In this document: piece by piece, positions 35,825 through 44,578 of the stretch
Position numbering within the stretch: position 1 is the stretch's first letter
How the letters are laid out: the number at the start of each line of letters is the position of its first letter
DNA from: Sporomusa acidovorans
GTDB taxonomy: Bacteria > Bacillota > Negativicutes > Sporomusales > Sporomusaceae
DNA length: 64,000 bases
Direction: 5' to 3'
Assembly: GCF_900101845.1 (NCBI RefSeq)
Contig: NZ_FNAM01000029.1
Span: 1 to 64,000, forward strand
Position numbers and translations under genes: made by a program
Notes under the pieces: model-generated
What the model saw: the letters and a program-made list of their open reading frames with translations, nothing else
Database searches by the model: none
Told to the model about the DNA's origin: nothing

Positions 35825-38145
35825 TACTGATCGCTCCCTTCATATTTGGAAATTTTACATAACAATGATTTATAGGACGCGCCAATACCGGATTTCCCTG
35901 GTCTCATTGGAACCAGACAGTTAACATTGGACTCAAATACTCCGAATAAAGTACCATCTTCCGGATCTCTTTCCGGGAACCACCATGCATGGTCAGCCGA
36001 TACCGTATCTTTACGGATGCTGATCGAAAGCTCTGCTTTTAATTTACACTTACCGAAGTTGTTTTCAACCTCTACCCAGTCATCATCCTTAATTCCATAT
36101 TTGGCCGCAGTTTCCGGATGAATGATAATCATAGGCTCTGGATTTATCCGGCGCATAGATGGACTTTGCCGATGTTCTGAATGGAACAGCGCCCATCTTC
36201 TGGCACCGGTTGTTAAAACAAGTGGATATTCTTTAGCTAGTTCGGGAGTACTGACAGGGCTTTCCGGCGGTTCCGTATAAGAAGCCACTGAATCCAAATC
36301 AAACATTTCCATAAAATCACACTTGAATTCGTATTTTCCACTTGCTGTCTCAAATCCGGGCTCTCCGTCAGATCGTAGCAGACCTTTTTCATGTTTGTAA
36401 TATTCAAACTCTGGATAAGCCCAAGTCCGTTTCCTCATATCTTCATACGTAATACCGGCATGCTCAAGGATTGTGTTATAGAACTCCTCGTCGTTATTCC
36501 ATTCATTTCTATCCGGCCTAAAACGTTTACCGATTTCATAAATTATTTGTTGGTCGGATTTACATTCACCAACTGGCTCAACAGCTTTAACAATCGCCCC
36601 AAGATAATAAGGCTGATGTCCTGTTAATCCGATTCTCTCGGCAAAACCTGCGGCTGGCAACACCACATCGGCAGCAGCAAGTGCAGTCGGCGTCATAAAC
36701 ATATCTACAACAACATTGAATTCCATCTTCAGTAAGGCTTCCAGAATTCGTTTCGGATCTGCCCCCATGCAGGTAATCGGGTTATTCGTCTGCATCCAGG
36801 TAGCTTTGATCGGATAGGGCTCACCGGTAAGCATTGCTTTTAGTAACATATCCTGACTAATACAATTCATTGCTTGTAAGACAGGATAATCTGAATTCAT
36901 TCTCTTTTGCGCTTGTTCTTCCGAAAGCATGGGTTTTTCTCCACCCCAGCGTCCCGACCAGGTTTGAGCTACGCCGAAGCAAGGACGAGCTGCAACCATA
37001 GAACCTGGCTTTTCAATATTACCTGTGAGAGCAAGCAAATCCATACATGCCATACCGGTTATAAAGCCTTCAGAGGTATGATCCATGGCGACGCCCCACT
37101 GCAGTGCTGTAGATCTTGCTTTTGCAAACGCACGTGCAGCCTCCCGTATTATGGAAGCGTCGATGCCACATATCTCAGCCGCCTTTTCCGGAGTATATTC
37201 TTTACAATGTTCAGCATACTCCTCAAAGCCATAAGTCCACTTTTCTACGAATTCTCTGTCATACAAGCCTTCCTCACAGATAACATTAGCAAATGCTAGC
37301 GCTAACGCGGCATCCGTTCCCGGTCTGACCTGCAAGAAGTACTCTGAACGTGATGCCAGCCATGTCATTTTAGGGTCAATTGTAATTAATTTACTGCCTC
37401 TTTTCATACATTCAACAATCCAGTGTCCTAACAAACCATCTGAATTCGACACAACCGGATTATTGCCCCAAATCAAAATATATTCGGGTATTTCATACCC
37501 CGGATGATCATAGCGGTCAGGGAAAAATTGAGAATAGTCCGCAACAACCAAAACACCCAGTTTTAATGCAGTACTGAAAACTCTCGGAACATAACAGGCA
37601 TTACCGCTAAGAAACCCCATGCCATAATTGGGACTTCCCATGGATTGGGCGACTCTACCGCCATAGCCATTAATATCCCGGCCGGTTCCCTGCATGACAT
37701 AAATGCTCTCCGGGCCATATTTTTCAAAAACCCCTTTTAATTTTTCCTCAATAAAATCATAGGCTTCATCCCAGGTAAGTCTTTCCCATTTATTTTCACC
37801 GCGCTTGCCAACACGTTTCATGGGATATTTGAGGCGATCCGGATGGTAAAGCATCTCTTTAACAGCTAGGCATCTAGGACAAAGCCGTCCTTGATTATAG
37901 GGATTTTCCGGATCTCCTTCAATCTTTTCTAATACACCGTCTTTAACATACATTAAAACCCCGCAGTTGTCGTGGCAGCCCGGACCTGTACGGGCATTGC
38001 CGCGAAAAACAGTATATCCGTCTTCTTCCCAGGTCCATTTGCGATCCCTCGGGTCGTCCTGGGTTTTAAATTCGTTAACCTCTACTATGGCATTGCCATA
38101 TTTAATTGCGGCACTGCCTTCCGTGTTTAAGTTTTTCTCTTCCAT
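35824..38145 (-). CDS. Molybdopterin oxidoreductase large subunit (DMSO-reductase superfamily)
   Basis: 773 aa, cytoplasmic (no Tat signal). Bis-MGD family features: an N-terminal cluster region with C57, C61, C89 and C92 (the first cysteine of the usual C-x2-C-x3-C is missing), WERLTWDEAYDFI, ILIWGNNPVVSNSD, KLITIDPKMTWLASRSEYFLQ in part, RPGTDAALALAFANVI and a C-terminal domain (YPLVLTTGARRWALFHSEHRQSP). Candidate metal ligands are S180 or C184 (SGNACYVPR). The family includes acetylene hydratase, pyrogallol transhydroxylase and catechol dehydroxylases; the substrate here is not known. A sigma-54 promoter precedes it, and an aromatic-type transporter gene lies nearby, so an aromatic substrate is my inference. 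Confidence 0.88.
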   Translation of the reverse strand: MEEKNLNTEGSAAIKYGNAIVEVNEFKTQDDPRDRKWTWEEDGYTVFRGNARTGPGCHDNCGVLMYVKDGVLEKIEGDPENPYNQGRLCPRCLAVKEMLYHPDRLKYPMKRVGKRGENKWERLTWDEAYDFIEEKLKGVFEKYGPESIYVMQGTGRDINGYGGRVAQSMGSPNYGMGFLSGNACYVPRVFSTALKLGVLVVADYSQFFPDRYDHPGYEIPEYILIWGNNPVVSNSDGLLGHWIVECMKRGSKLITIDPKMTWLASRSEYFLQVRPGTDAALALAFANVICEEGLYDREFVEKWTYGFEEYAEHCKEYTPEKAAEICGIDASIIREAARAFAKARSTALQWGVAMDHTSEGFITGMACMDLLALTGNIEKPGSMVAARPCFGVAQTWSGRWGGEKPMLSEEQAQKRMNSDYPVLQAMNCISQDMLLKAMLTGEPYPIKATWMQTNNPITCMGADPKRILEALLKMEFNVVVDMFMTPTALAAADVVLPAAGFAERIGLTGHQPYYLGAIVKAVEPVGECKSDQQIIYEIGKRFRPDRNEWNNDEEFYNTILEHAGITYEDMRKRTWAYPEFEYYKHEKGLLRSDGEPGFETASGKYEFKCDFMEMFDLDSVASYTEPPESPVSTPELAKEYPLVLTTGARRWALFHSEHRQSPSMRRINPEPMIIIHPETAAKYGIKDDDWVEVENNFGKCKLKAELSISIRKDTVSADHAWWFPERDPEDGTLFGVFESNVNCLVPMRPGKSGIGASYKSLLCKISKYEGSDQ

Positions 38146-38222
38146 TTTTTCCTCCTTGAATATCTATTTCGGATTCTCAATGCAGTCCTAACAATCCACC
38201 TCCTACGTTGAATCAGTAGTAC

Positions 38223-38238
38223 GCAAAATTCATGCCAT
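38223..38238 (-). promoter_or_regulatory. Sigma-54 (-24/-12) promoter of the oxidoreductase operon
   Basis: Minus strand TGGCATGAATTTTGCG matches TGGCAYRNNNNTTGCW at all but the last base. Transcription would start near 38211, about 65 bases before the coding start. The 440-base gap between this operon and the DUF362 remnant contains no gene; a ctaaat...atttag inverted repeat near 38304-38322 is the only other structure I see. Confidence 0.8.
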
Positions 38239-38589
38239 ATTTACTTCGCACTTTACTAGTCCATCAGGATATGACGCTAAAATTAAACTTCAGATTATCC
38301 CTCTAAATCTAGCAAATTTAGTCATTTTTTTAATTAATAATGCAGGGAGAAATTTTTTTAATTTATCATTCGCCTATTGTTTCACTGTCATCATTTTCCG
38401 GATCAAATAGGTAGTCAAGCGCAAATTTTTTCAGATTGAACTAGCCGGCATCGTTTCTGTTTCAGATTGGTCTAAAAATTTAATCCTTTTATCTTGCAAG
38501 ACATACCTTGGAATAAAAAAATTCTATAACTAGAAGCACGCCCATTGTCAACGACAGCAGATATTGTCTAACATTGTGTGTCCTTTTCA

Positions 38590-39330
38590 TTAGTCAGTTA
38601 CCTCAATTAACTCATACTCCATTGATCCCATGCCTATTTGGGCTGCGTGTTCAATTTGAATACAGGCATTTCTTTGTGGAAAAGCCAAGTGGCCTAATGT
38701 TTGTCCATAGGCAGCTCTTGTTAAATCCTGTGTTGCCTGGTCAATGGCTACCGGATCATTGGATGTCAGGATTCCAAGATCGGGTATTAGTTTCGCGTCC
38801 GGCTTCTTACAAGGCAATCGCAATTTTGCGTCATATTGATTAACACATTAAAATAAAAGCACTTTCCCGGCTTATCAATCACGGCACCGCAGGCGTGTTC
38901 AGCCATACTTTTCTGAAGATAGCCCTCATCTGCATTAAAATTGTATTTTACTGCATCGAACCGGCAGGTTGCGATACACTCGCCGCAGCCAATACATTTG
39001 TCGGCGACAATATACGCTTTGCCATTGTCCTGGATAATAGCATCAGCGGGACACCATTTCATACATTTTTTACAATAAGTACATTGTGAACTGTCAATGA
39101 TGGGTAATACAGCCGAATGCTGGCGCCTCTTTCCTTTGCGGCTTGCCAGCCCCATACCGAGATTTTTAATGCATGCGCCGAGCCCTGTAGAGATTATGCC
39201 GTTCTCCTTTATATAATGTTGATGTTTCTGTTAAAAACGGAACAGCGTCTTCATGATTCACTCTTTTTACCAGTTCACGGATTAATTCCGGTCTAATGCG
39301 AGTATTATTGATTCCTTCGCCCTGGCTTAC
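38590..39330 (-). pseudogene. Decayed DUF362 ferredoxin gene
   Basis: Three pieces in different frames together resemble the intact protein at 14593-15666. The first piece matches residues about 53-90 (NNTRIRPELIRELV, FLTETSTLYKGER). About 70 codons are then missing and the frame shifts. The second piece covers GLGACIKNLGMG and both cluster motifs (CTYCKKCMKWCP, CIGCGECIATC) up to NCDC. A second frameshift follows, and the last piece is KLIPDLGILTSNDPVAID to the end. The first 50 residues are also replaced. It cannot make the full protein. A sigma-54-like promoter and a cobalamin riboswitch fragment lie just upstream. Confidence 0.85.
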
Positions 39331-39341
39331 ATTATCTGTAT

Positions 39342-39357
39342 TGCACAATTCATGCCA
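39342..39357 (-). promoter_or_regulatory. Sigma-54-like promoter before the DUF362 remnant
   Basis: Minus strand TGGCATGAATTGTGCA fits the -24/-12 consensus except for one T at -14, and shares its first eleven bases with the oxidoreductase promoter. It indicates that the decayed gene once belonged to the same regulon. Confidence 0.65.
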
Positions 39358-39362
39358 ATAAT

Positions 39363-39417
39363 AAAAAAGACTTGGGTCACGGCAGGTCTTCCGACCAACC
39401 ATAACCAAGTCTTTTTC
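39363..39417 (-). promoter_or_regulatory. Cobalamin riboswitch remnant with terminator-like stem
   Basis: On the minus strand GTCGGAAGACCTGCC is present, the strongly conserved 3' motif of cobalamin riboswitches. It is enclosed by the stem AAAGACTTGG/CCAAGTCTTT followed by T's. The rest of the aptamer (the GGGAA and GCCACTG boxes) is absent, so only the closing stem and the 3' part remain. Probably non-functional as a B12 sensor, though it may still terminate transcription. It also lies directly after the second activator gene and could serve as its terminator. Confidence 0.65.
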
Positions 39418-39448
39418 GCTTTAGCCTCGCGTATTTTACAGTTTTTTA

Positions 39449-41497
39449 TCAGTGTTCAACATGAATGCCGTATGCTTTAATTTTTCGATACAGAGTTGTA
39501 CGGCCTAACCCCAGTATTATTGCCGTTTCTCCTAAACTATTCCCCGTATAGGCCAAGGCTTCTTCTATGGCCTCTTTTTCTAATTCGGTTAATGATCTTA
39601 TTGTTTTTTGCTGATTTTTTTCCGCAATATCCAGTAGTTCCTCTGGCAAATCGCGTAAACGGATAGTTCCCTTTTCCCGCATATTAACCGCAAAACACAT
39701 AGCATTCTTCAATTGCCGGATATTTCCCGGCCAATCATATTGCATAAGGCGTTTACAAACCGCCGCCTCCATTTCAGGTACCGGTCGGTTAAGGTCACTG
39801 CTTTGCTTGTGAATAAACAGGCGGGCCAATTCTAAAATATCCTTGCCTCTGCTTCGTAACGGCGGTATAGAAAGTTTAAAGGTCGCCAGGCGAAAATACA
39901 GGTCCTCCCGAAACTCCTTTTGTTGCACCGCCTGGTAGAGATTCTTATTTGTTGCGGCAATAACACGAAAATCAACTTTTATATAGGTTTCGCCGCCAAT
40001 GCGCATAACACGTTTATCTTCCAGTACCCGTAATAACACAGCCTGTACCTCAAGCGGCATATCCCCAATTTCATCCAAAAATAAAGTTCCACCGTTGGCC
40101 ATTTCTAACTTCCCGACTTTTCCTTTGCGCGCCGCTCCGGTAAAACTTCCTCCTTCATAGCCAAACAGTTCGCTTTCTATCAGGCTCTTAGGAATAGAAG
40201 CACAATTAATGGCAACAAAAGGACTTTGCGGGCGACAGGCATTATGAATGGCATGGGCAAACAGTTCCTTTCCCGTGCCGCTCTCGCCAATTAACAATAT
40301 ACTGCCGCCGGTACCGGCGATTTTTTGTGCCACTTGCTTTGCTCTGACCATGGCAATACTTTTTCCGTAAATATCATTAAACGTGTAGATGGCTTTAAAT
40401 CGTTCTTTTTTTTCTGTACTGCCGGCGGCTTTTATTTCCTTTAAATGAATAACTGCGCCTTCCATGCAGTCTTGGCTATCCATGATCGACTTTACTTCGC
40501 ATAAACAGTGTTTAAATTTCTTGCCGGTAATGATGTCTGCTGCAAAAGTGGCTTCCGTTATTTTTCCCTGTAATACATTGTCAATCATCGGTGAATTGCC
40601 AATAATATCAGAATAAGGTTTCCCTAAGATCTTGTTTTGGCCTATCCCCAGAATTTTTTCCCCGCCACTGCTTACATAAATAACCCTTCCCGAGCAGTTT
40701 ACGCCAACCATCCCGTCTTCCAGCATGGACATCGCCGTAGACAAGAGACTAATATCAAAACTGTACATGTGTTTCTGACTAGCCATTTCCATAGCATTTT
40801 CAATTCTCTGAGCCATTGAAATTTGCCAGGCAATCCACCATACAAACAAAGTCTCTTCATCCTTACTTTGAGCAAGATCACGGTGATAAGAAAAGGTAAA
40901 GGAGGCGACAATGTTTTTTCTGGCGTCATGTATGGGAATTGCCGTTATAACTTTACTGCTTCTTTGCATAACTTCGTTATAATGTTCCGGTCCTATTAAA
41001 TACATAGGCTTATCTAATTGTAGGCAGATAGCATGGGCAGATGTACCGACCGACTCTTCGGAAAGATTTAAGCCGGAACACTTTAACTGGTCAATATGGG
41101 AATTATATAAAAACAGCAGAATCCCGTTACGATCCGTCAACCCTACCCGGAAAGGTTTTGTCTTGTTTAAAAAGTGAACTTGCTTACTTAATAATGGCAC
41201 TGCAACTTGCATAAGTTGTTCATTCTCTTTTAGCACTTTGTTAAATTGCGCTGAATCTAAGACTTTTCGCGTCAACGGCTGATTAGGAACTACACCATAA
41301 TTTTTAGACCGGTGCCAGGAAGCCATAACTTCCGGACGAACAGCAGCAAAGGTTTCTGATTCTCCCGTATTTTTCAAAAAATTTTCTCTACACTTGCTGA
41401 TTTTTTCCCATTGCTTGAATTGAGAACGAAAAAAGGCGGTAAGTTCTTTAATCTGTTTTTCCTCATTTTCTTCTAAAATAAACTGCCGGCCCTGCAT
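39449..41497 (-). CDS. Sigma-54-dependent activator (GAF/PAS-AAA+-Fis), second copy
   Basis: 682 aa, the same layout as the activator at 29348: GAF-like sensor ([30 protein letters not shown] in part), PAS (about 255-350), AAA+ with GESGTGKE and [10 protein letters not shown], and a C-terminal Fis domain ([23 protein letters not shown]). The sigma-54 contact loop reads GSFTGA instead of GAFTGA. It points away from the MFS gene, which has a perfect sigma-54 promoter, and towards the DUF362 remnant and oxidoreductase. It is likely the activator of one or both. A good ribosome binding site (AGGAGG) precedes the start. Confidence 0.93.
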   Translation of the reverse strand: MQGRQFILEENEEKQIKELTAFFRSQFKQWEKISKCRENFLKNTGESETFAAVRPEVMASWHRSKNYGVVPNQPLTRKVLDSAQFNKVLKENEQLMQVAVPLLSKQVHFLNKTKPFRVGLTDRNGILLFLYNSHIDQLKCSGLNLSEESVGTSAHAICLQLDKPMYLIGPEHYNEVMQRSSKVITAIPIHDARKNIVASFTFSYHRDLAQSKDEETLFVWWIAWQISMAQRIENAMEMASQKHMYSFDISLLSTAMSMLEDGMVGVNCSGRVIYVSSGGEKILGIGQNKILGKPYSDIIGNSPMIDNVLQGKITEATFAADIITGKKFKHCLCEVKSIMDSQDCMEGAVIHLKEIKAAGSTEKKERFKAIYTFNDIYGKSIAMVRAKQVAQKIAGTGGSILLIGESGTGKELFAHAIHNACRPQSPFVAINCASIPKSLIESELFGYEGGSFTGAARKGKVGKLEMANGGTLFLDEIGDMPLEVQAVLLRVLEDKRVMRIGGETYIKVDFRVIAATNKNLYQAVQQKEFREDLYFRLATFKLSIPPLRSRGKDILELARLFIHKQSSDLNRPVPEMEAAVCKRLMQYDWPGNIRQLKNAMCFAVNMREKGTIRLRDLPEELLDIAEKNQQKTIRSLTELEKEAIEEALAYTGNSLGETAIILGLGRTTLYRKIKAYGIHVEH

Positions 41498-42044
41498 TAT
41501 CTAACCTCCTTTAGGCACTTCCAGCTAATAATGCTATGTAATGTGAAACAAAACTTTAAATATTTTGTATTATGTCATATTTAAAAATTCGACGCAAGAG
41601 ATGATTTTCCTCATAGTTTAAAAATATAGAAAAAATTTTTTTAAAGTGGGTAATGAACTCAGACTACTTCTAAATTTTATCATTACATTAAAAATATTTA
41701 TAAAAATTGTTCCATATCGATCGATTTAGCAATGTAACGATTATTTTTTTGTTTCATTTTGGAATATATTTTTCCGGTTATTATTTTATTAAACTCTAAT
41801 TATTTGTTTTGCTATGCTCACTTCCAGGCCACCGGCACTAAGTATCCCTTTAGCATATTTTTACTATTCTCCTTTCGGTATTTTGTTCCGTTTTGAACCA
41901 TTAGACACCGCCAACAAATTTTTGCATTGCATGGAATCTACAAATTCACTTATGCTATATTCTCGTCTGTAAAGCGCTAAGATCCAGTTCTGTTAGAATT
42001 TTGCCAATAGATAACATAGAGATCACAGGTGTAACAAAATAGCC
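41498..42044. other. Long A/T-rich intergenic region between activator and MFS gene
   Basis: No convincing gene on either strand. It separates the divergent activator and MFS genes and must hold the activator's own promoter and any upstream activator sites for the sigma-54 promoter at 42045. I could not assign these sites by eye. Confidence 0.5.
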
Positions 42045-42060
42045 TGGCACACAAATTGCA
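42045..42060 (+). promoter_or_regulatory. Perfect sigma-54 promoter TGGCAC-N5-TTGCA
   Basis: TGGCACACAAATTGCA matches the -24/-12 consensus at every fixed position. The start would be near 42071, giving a leader of about 120 bases before the MFS gene. That leader has a second AAGGAGG (42099-42105) and a direct repeat ttaccaaattttt (42106 and 42137). Confidence 0.88.
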
Positions 42061-42191
42061 TTGTTTTATCGATTGTCAGCCTGACTTCACTAACAAACAA
42101 GGAGGTTACCAAATTTTTGAGAATTATAAAGATGCTTACCAAATTTTTATGTAAATCTTAGACATATGCCTTTGGCAAGGGAGATTAGTTT

Positions 42192-43508
42192 ATGAATACA
42201 TTCGACGTTAAGAAGTTACTTGATGAGAGCTCTATACAGAAACATCATTGGCGATTATTTTTCTGTTGTTTAACAGCGCTTTCTTTTGATGGCTATGATC
42301 TTGTTGTATATGCTACAACAATCCCCCTGCTACTCGCCGAATGGAATATGAGCCCCGCTTATGCAGGACTCATTGGCAGTTATGCATTTGGTGCCGGTGT
42401 GTTTGGTGCTGTATTAGGTGGCGTTTTAGGAGATAAATGGGGAAGAAAAGCTACCATTATTACATCTGTGGTGATATTTACGGTAGGTACCTTTGCAACG
42501 GCATTGGCAAACAGCCCGCTGTTATTTGGTGTATTCCGCACAATTACCGGTTTGGGACTTGGCATGACATCGCCTAATGTCATGGCCTTAATTTCAGAAT
42601 ATTTTCCCAATAAATCAAAACAAGCAGCCGTTTCTGCGAGTGCCACCGGCATGCAAATAGGCGGAATCATGTCCGCCCTGGCCGGTATGTACTTACTGGC
42701 TCCTTTCGGCTGGAAGTCCGTTTTTTACTTTGGGTCAATCGTAATTTTTCTAGTGCCCCTTCTCTACTGGTACATGCCGGAAACGCCCTGGATACTGGTA
42801 GCTAAAAACAAAATTCCCCAGCTCAAACAAATATTGAACAAATTCAGGCCAGACATTACTGTACCTGATGATGCCCATTTTGAGTATCCTCATGCCAAAG
42901 AAAAGTCATCACTTACCAATGTTTTTGCCGAGAACAGGAGTTTAAGCACAGGTCTTTTTTGGTTAGTATATTTCATGAACATGTATATGATTTTTGGCAC
43001 CAACACCTGGATACCAACATTGATGATGAATGCGGGCCATGAATTTGGATTGAGCTTATGGTTTTTTCTGTCCCTGTTCCTGGGTGCAGGTATAGGGAGC
43101 CTGGTTTGCGGATATTTGACCGAACATTTTGGAGCCAAACGAATTTTAGTGATTCTCTACTATGGCGCTTTTTTTTCCATCTCGCTATTAAGTGTCCCCA
43201 TGAACATGTATTGGACGACAATTATTACCGCGCTTGTAGGTGCCTGTACTATGGGGGCTCAAAATGTCACCCACGGATATATTGCGCAATACTATCCACC
43301 TGCTGTACGGGCGACCATGATGGGATGGGGACTTGGCTTAGGCCGGTTTGGCGGTCTTCTTGGCCCTATCGTTGGCGGCATGTTGTTGTCCATGAAAGTC
43401 AGCCTGTTCCAGAATTTTCTTTGTTTTGCAATACCAGGCCTGATTGCCGGTACTTGTATTGCACTTATACAGGACAAATATAGTTACGCCAGCCGTCCCA
43501 CGCCATAA
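42192..43508 (+). CDS. MFS transporter, aromatic acid:H+ symporter (AAHS) type
   Basis: 438 aa with 12 hydrophobic helices. Helix 1 carries the AAHS hallmark FDGYDLVVY, and the loop after helix 2 has GVLGDKWGRK, the MFS signature. Members of this family import benzoate, 4-hydroxybenzoate, protocatechuate and similar acids with protons. The substrate here is unknown. The perfect sigma-54 promoter and adjacent sigma-54 activator tie expression to the presence of an inducer. The start has AAGGGAG upstream, and a strong terminator follows. Confidence 0.9.
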   Translation: MNTFDVKKLLDESSIQKHHWRLFFCCLTALSFDGYDLVVYATTIPLLLAEWNMSPAYAGLIGSYAFGAGVFGAVLGGVLGDKWGRKATIITSVVIFTVGTFATALANSPLLFGVFRTITGLGLGMTSPNVMALISEYFPNKSKQAAVSASATGMQIGGIMSALAGMYLLAPFGWKSVFYFGSIVIFLVPLLYWYMPETPWILVAKNKIPQLKQILNKFRPDITVPDDAHFEYPHAKEKSSLTNVFAENRSLSTGLFWLVYFMNMYMIFGTNTWIPTLMMNAGHEFGLSLWFFLSLFLGAGIGSLVCGYLTEHFGAKRILVILYYGAFFSISLLSVPMNMYWTTIITALVGACTMGAQNVTHGYIAQYYPPAVRATMMGWGLGLGRFGGLLGPIVGGMLLSMKVSLFQNFLCFAIPGLIAGTCIALIQDKYSYASRPTP

Positions 43509-43585
43509 TCACTGAGCAGCCTCACATAGCAACATCAATAATACGTTACTACATTTAAAAACTTATAGTACAAAACTCCAAAAAT

Positions 43586-43628
43586 ATAAGAAGTTGTGTT
43601 GAATTTTGACGTCAACACAACTTCTTAT
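43586..43628. terminator. Bidirectional terminator, perfect 17-bp stem
   Basis: ataagaagttgtgttga/tcaacacaacttcttat with a 9-base loop and T-rich exits, between convergent genes. Confidence 0.9.
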
Positions 43629-43685
43629 GTTTTTCAAATAACTTACCAAGTCTAATCTATTTTCAGTCTCTTATTCAGATATAGC

Positions 43686-44396
43686 TTATTTTTGAATGTT
43701 ACCCTCCGTACTGATGGTTACTACATTGCAGGGAATTGCTTTATGAGAATTAACCAACGCCGCTTGTACAGCGTTTACAATTCCCCCGCAACAGGGAACT
43801 TCCATTCTGATTACGGTAATGCTCTTTATGTCATGGAGCTGCAGGATGTCTGTTAATTTAGCGGCATAATCTGCTTTATCCAGCTTAGGGCAGCCAATAA
43901 CTGTAATCCTGCCGCGCATAAATTCTGCATGCAGGTTCGCATAGGCATAGGCCGCACAATCGGCCGCAACAAGTAGATGGGCCTGATCAAAATAAGGAGC
44001 ACCGGCCGGTACCAATTGCAACTGGCAGGGCCATTGCCGTAATTCCGATCTCAAATTTTCCTCTTTGCTGCTAGGATTAAATTCGGTTTTCTTCTTGATC
44101 TCCTTGGCCATGCTTCCGGGACAGCCGCAGGCCATTGGCTGAGAATCGCTCTGCACATTGAGTGCAATATGTTGTTGAACAGCGGCTTCATCAAAAGCAG
44201 GCGCTTCCCGTTCAATAATCGTAATAGCCCCTTGCGGGCAATCCGGCAAACAGGCTCCCAGGCCGTCACATAGGTGATCAGATACCAATTTTGCTTTGCC
44301 GTCAACTAATTGAAGAGCAGCTTCATGACATGCTCCGATACAAAGGCCGCAGCCATTACATTTTTCTTCGTTTATCTGTACAATTTTTCTTAACAT
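43686..44396 (-). CDS. Ferredoxin-type 4Fe-4S protein, 236 aa
   Basis: The N-terminal dicluster domain has C13, C16, C19 and C23 (CNGCGLCIGAC) and a second motif CDGLGACLPDCP (C43, C49, C53) that lacks one cysteine. A linker with CGCPGS follows, then a C-terminal domain (about 125-236: LLVAADCAAYAYANLH, ITVIGCPKLDKADYA, RMEVPCCGG) of a kind often found with ferredoxin modules in anaerobes. It probably transfers electrons or handles a metal centre; no partner gene is adjacent. The start has GGAGG. Single gene. Confidence 0.8.
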   Translation of the reverse strand: MLRKIVQINEEKCNGCGLCIGACHEAALQLVDGKAKLVSDHLCDGLGACLPDCPQGAITIIEREAPAFDEAAVQQHIALNVQSDSQPMACGCPGSMAKEIKKKTEFNPSSKEENLRSELRQWPCQLQLVPAGAPYFDQAHLLVAADCAAYAYANLHAEFMRGRITVIGCPKLDKADYAAKLTDILQLHDIKSITVIRMEVPCCGGIVNAVQAALVNSHKAIPCNVVTISTEGNIQK

Positions 44397-44578
44397 ATTA
44401 TCTCCTCCATTTTTCGTTAACCAAACTATTGTCGCTACAAATAAGATAGCATAGTTTATACTACTTAGCCGTGATAAGAATCACATTTTCATAGCAAGTG
44501 GAGTTATCTCATGTCTTGACGAAAAAAGAAAAAAGTAGGACTATAGTATTATTACTATTTATCCGGAGATGATCACTT

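Noticed and set aside
35824-38145. Annotation of the large subunit as formate dehydrogenase
   Set aside because: No in-frame TGA (selenocysteine), no typical formate dehydrogenase active-site region, and the context is aromatic/anion transport; kept as a general molybdopterin oxidoreductase.
38787-39155. A 122-codon open frame with two ferredoxin motifs as a separate small ferredoxin
   Set aside because: Flanking pieces in other frames continue the DUF362 alignment on both sides, so this is part of a decayed gene. It has no good ribosome binding site.
39363-39417. Third copy of the 110-bp repeat, because it begins with AAAAAAGACTTGG
   Set aside because: Similarity stops after about 14 bases; the interior matches a cobalamin riboswitch 3' fragment instead.
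42117-42161. Possible 14-codon leader peptide (TTG start) before the MFS gene
   Set aside because: GGAGG is present but 11 bases from a TTG, the peptide has no informative codon run and no terminator follows; left as a note only.
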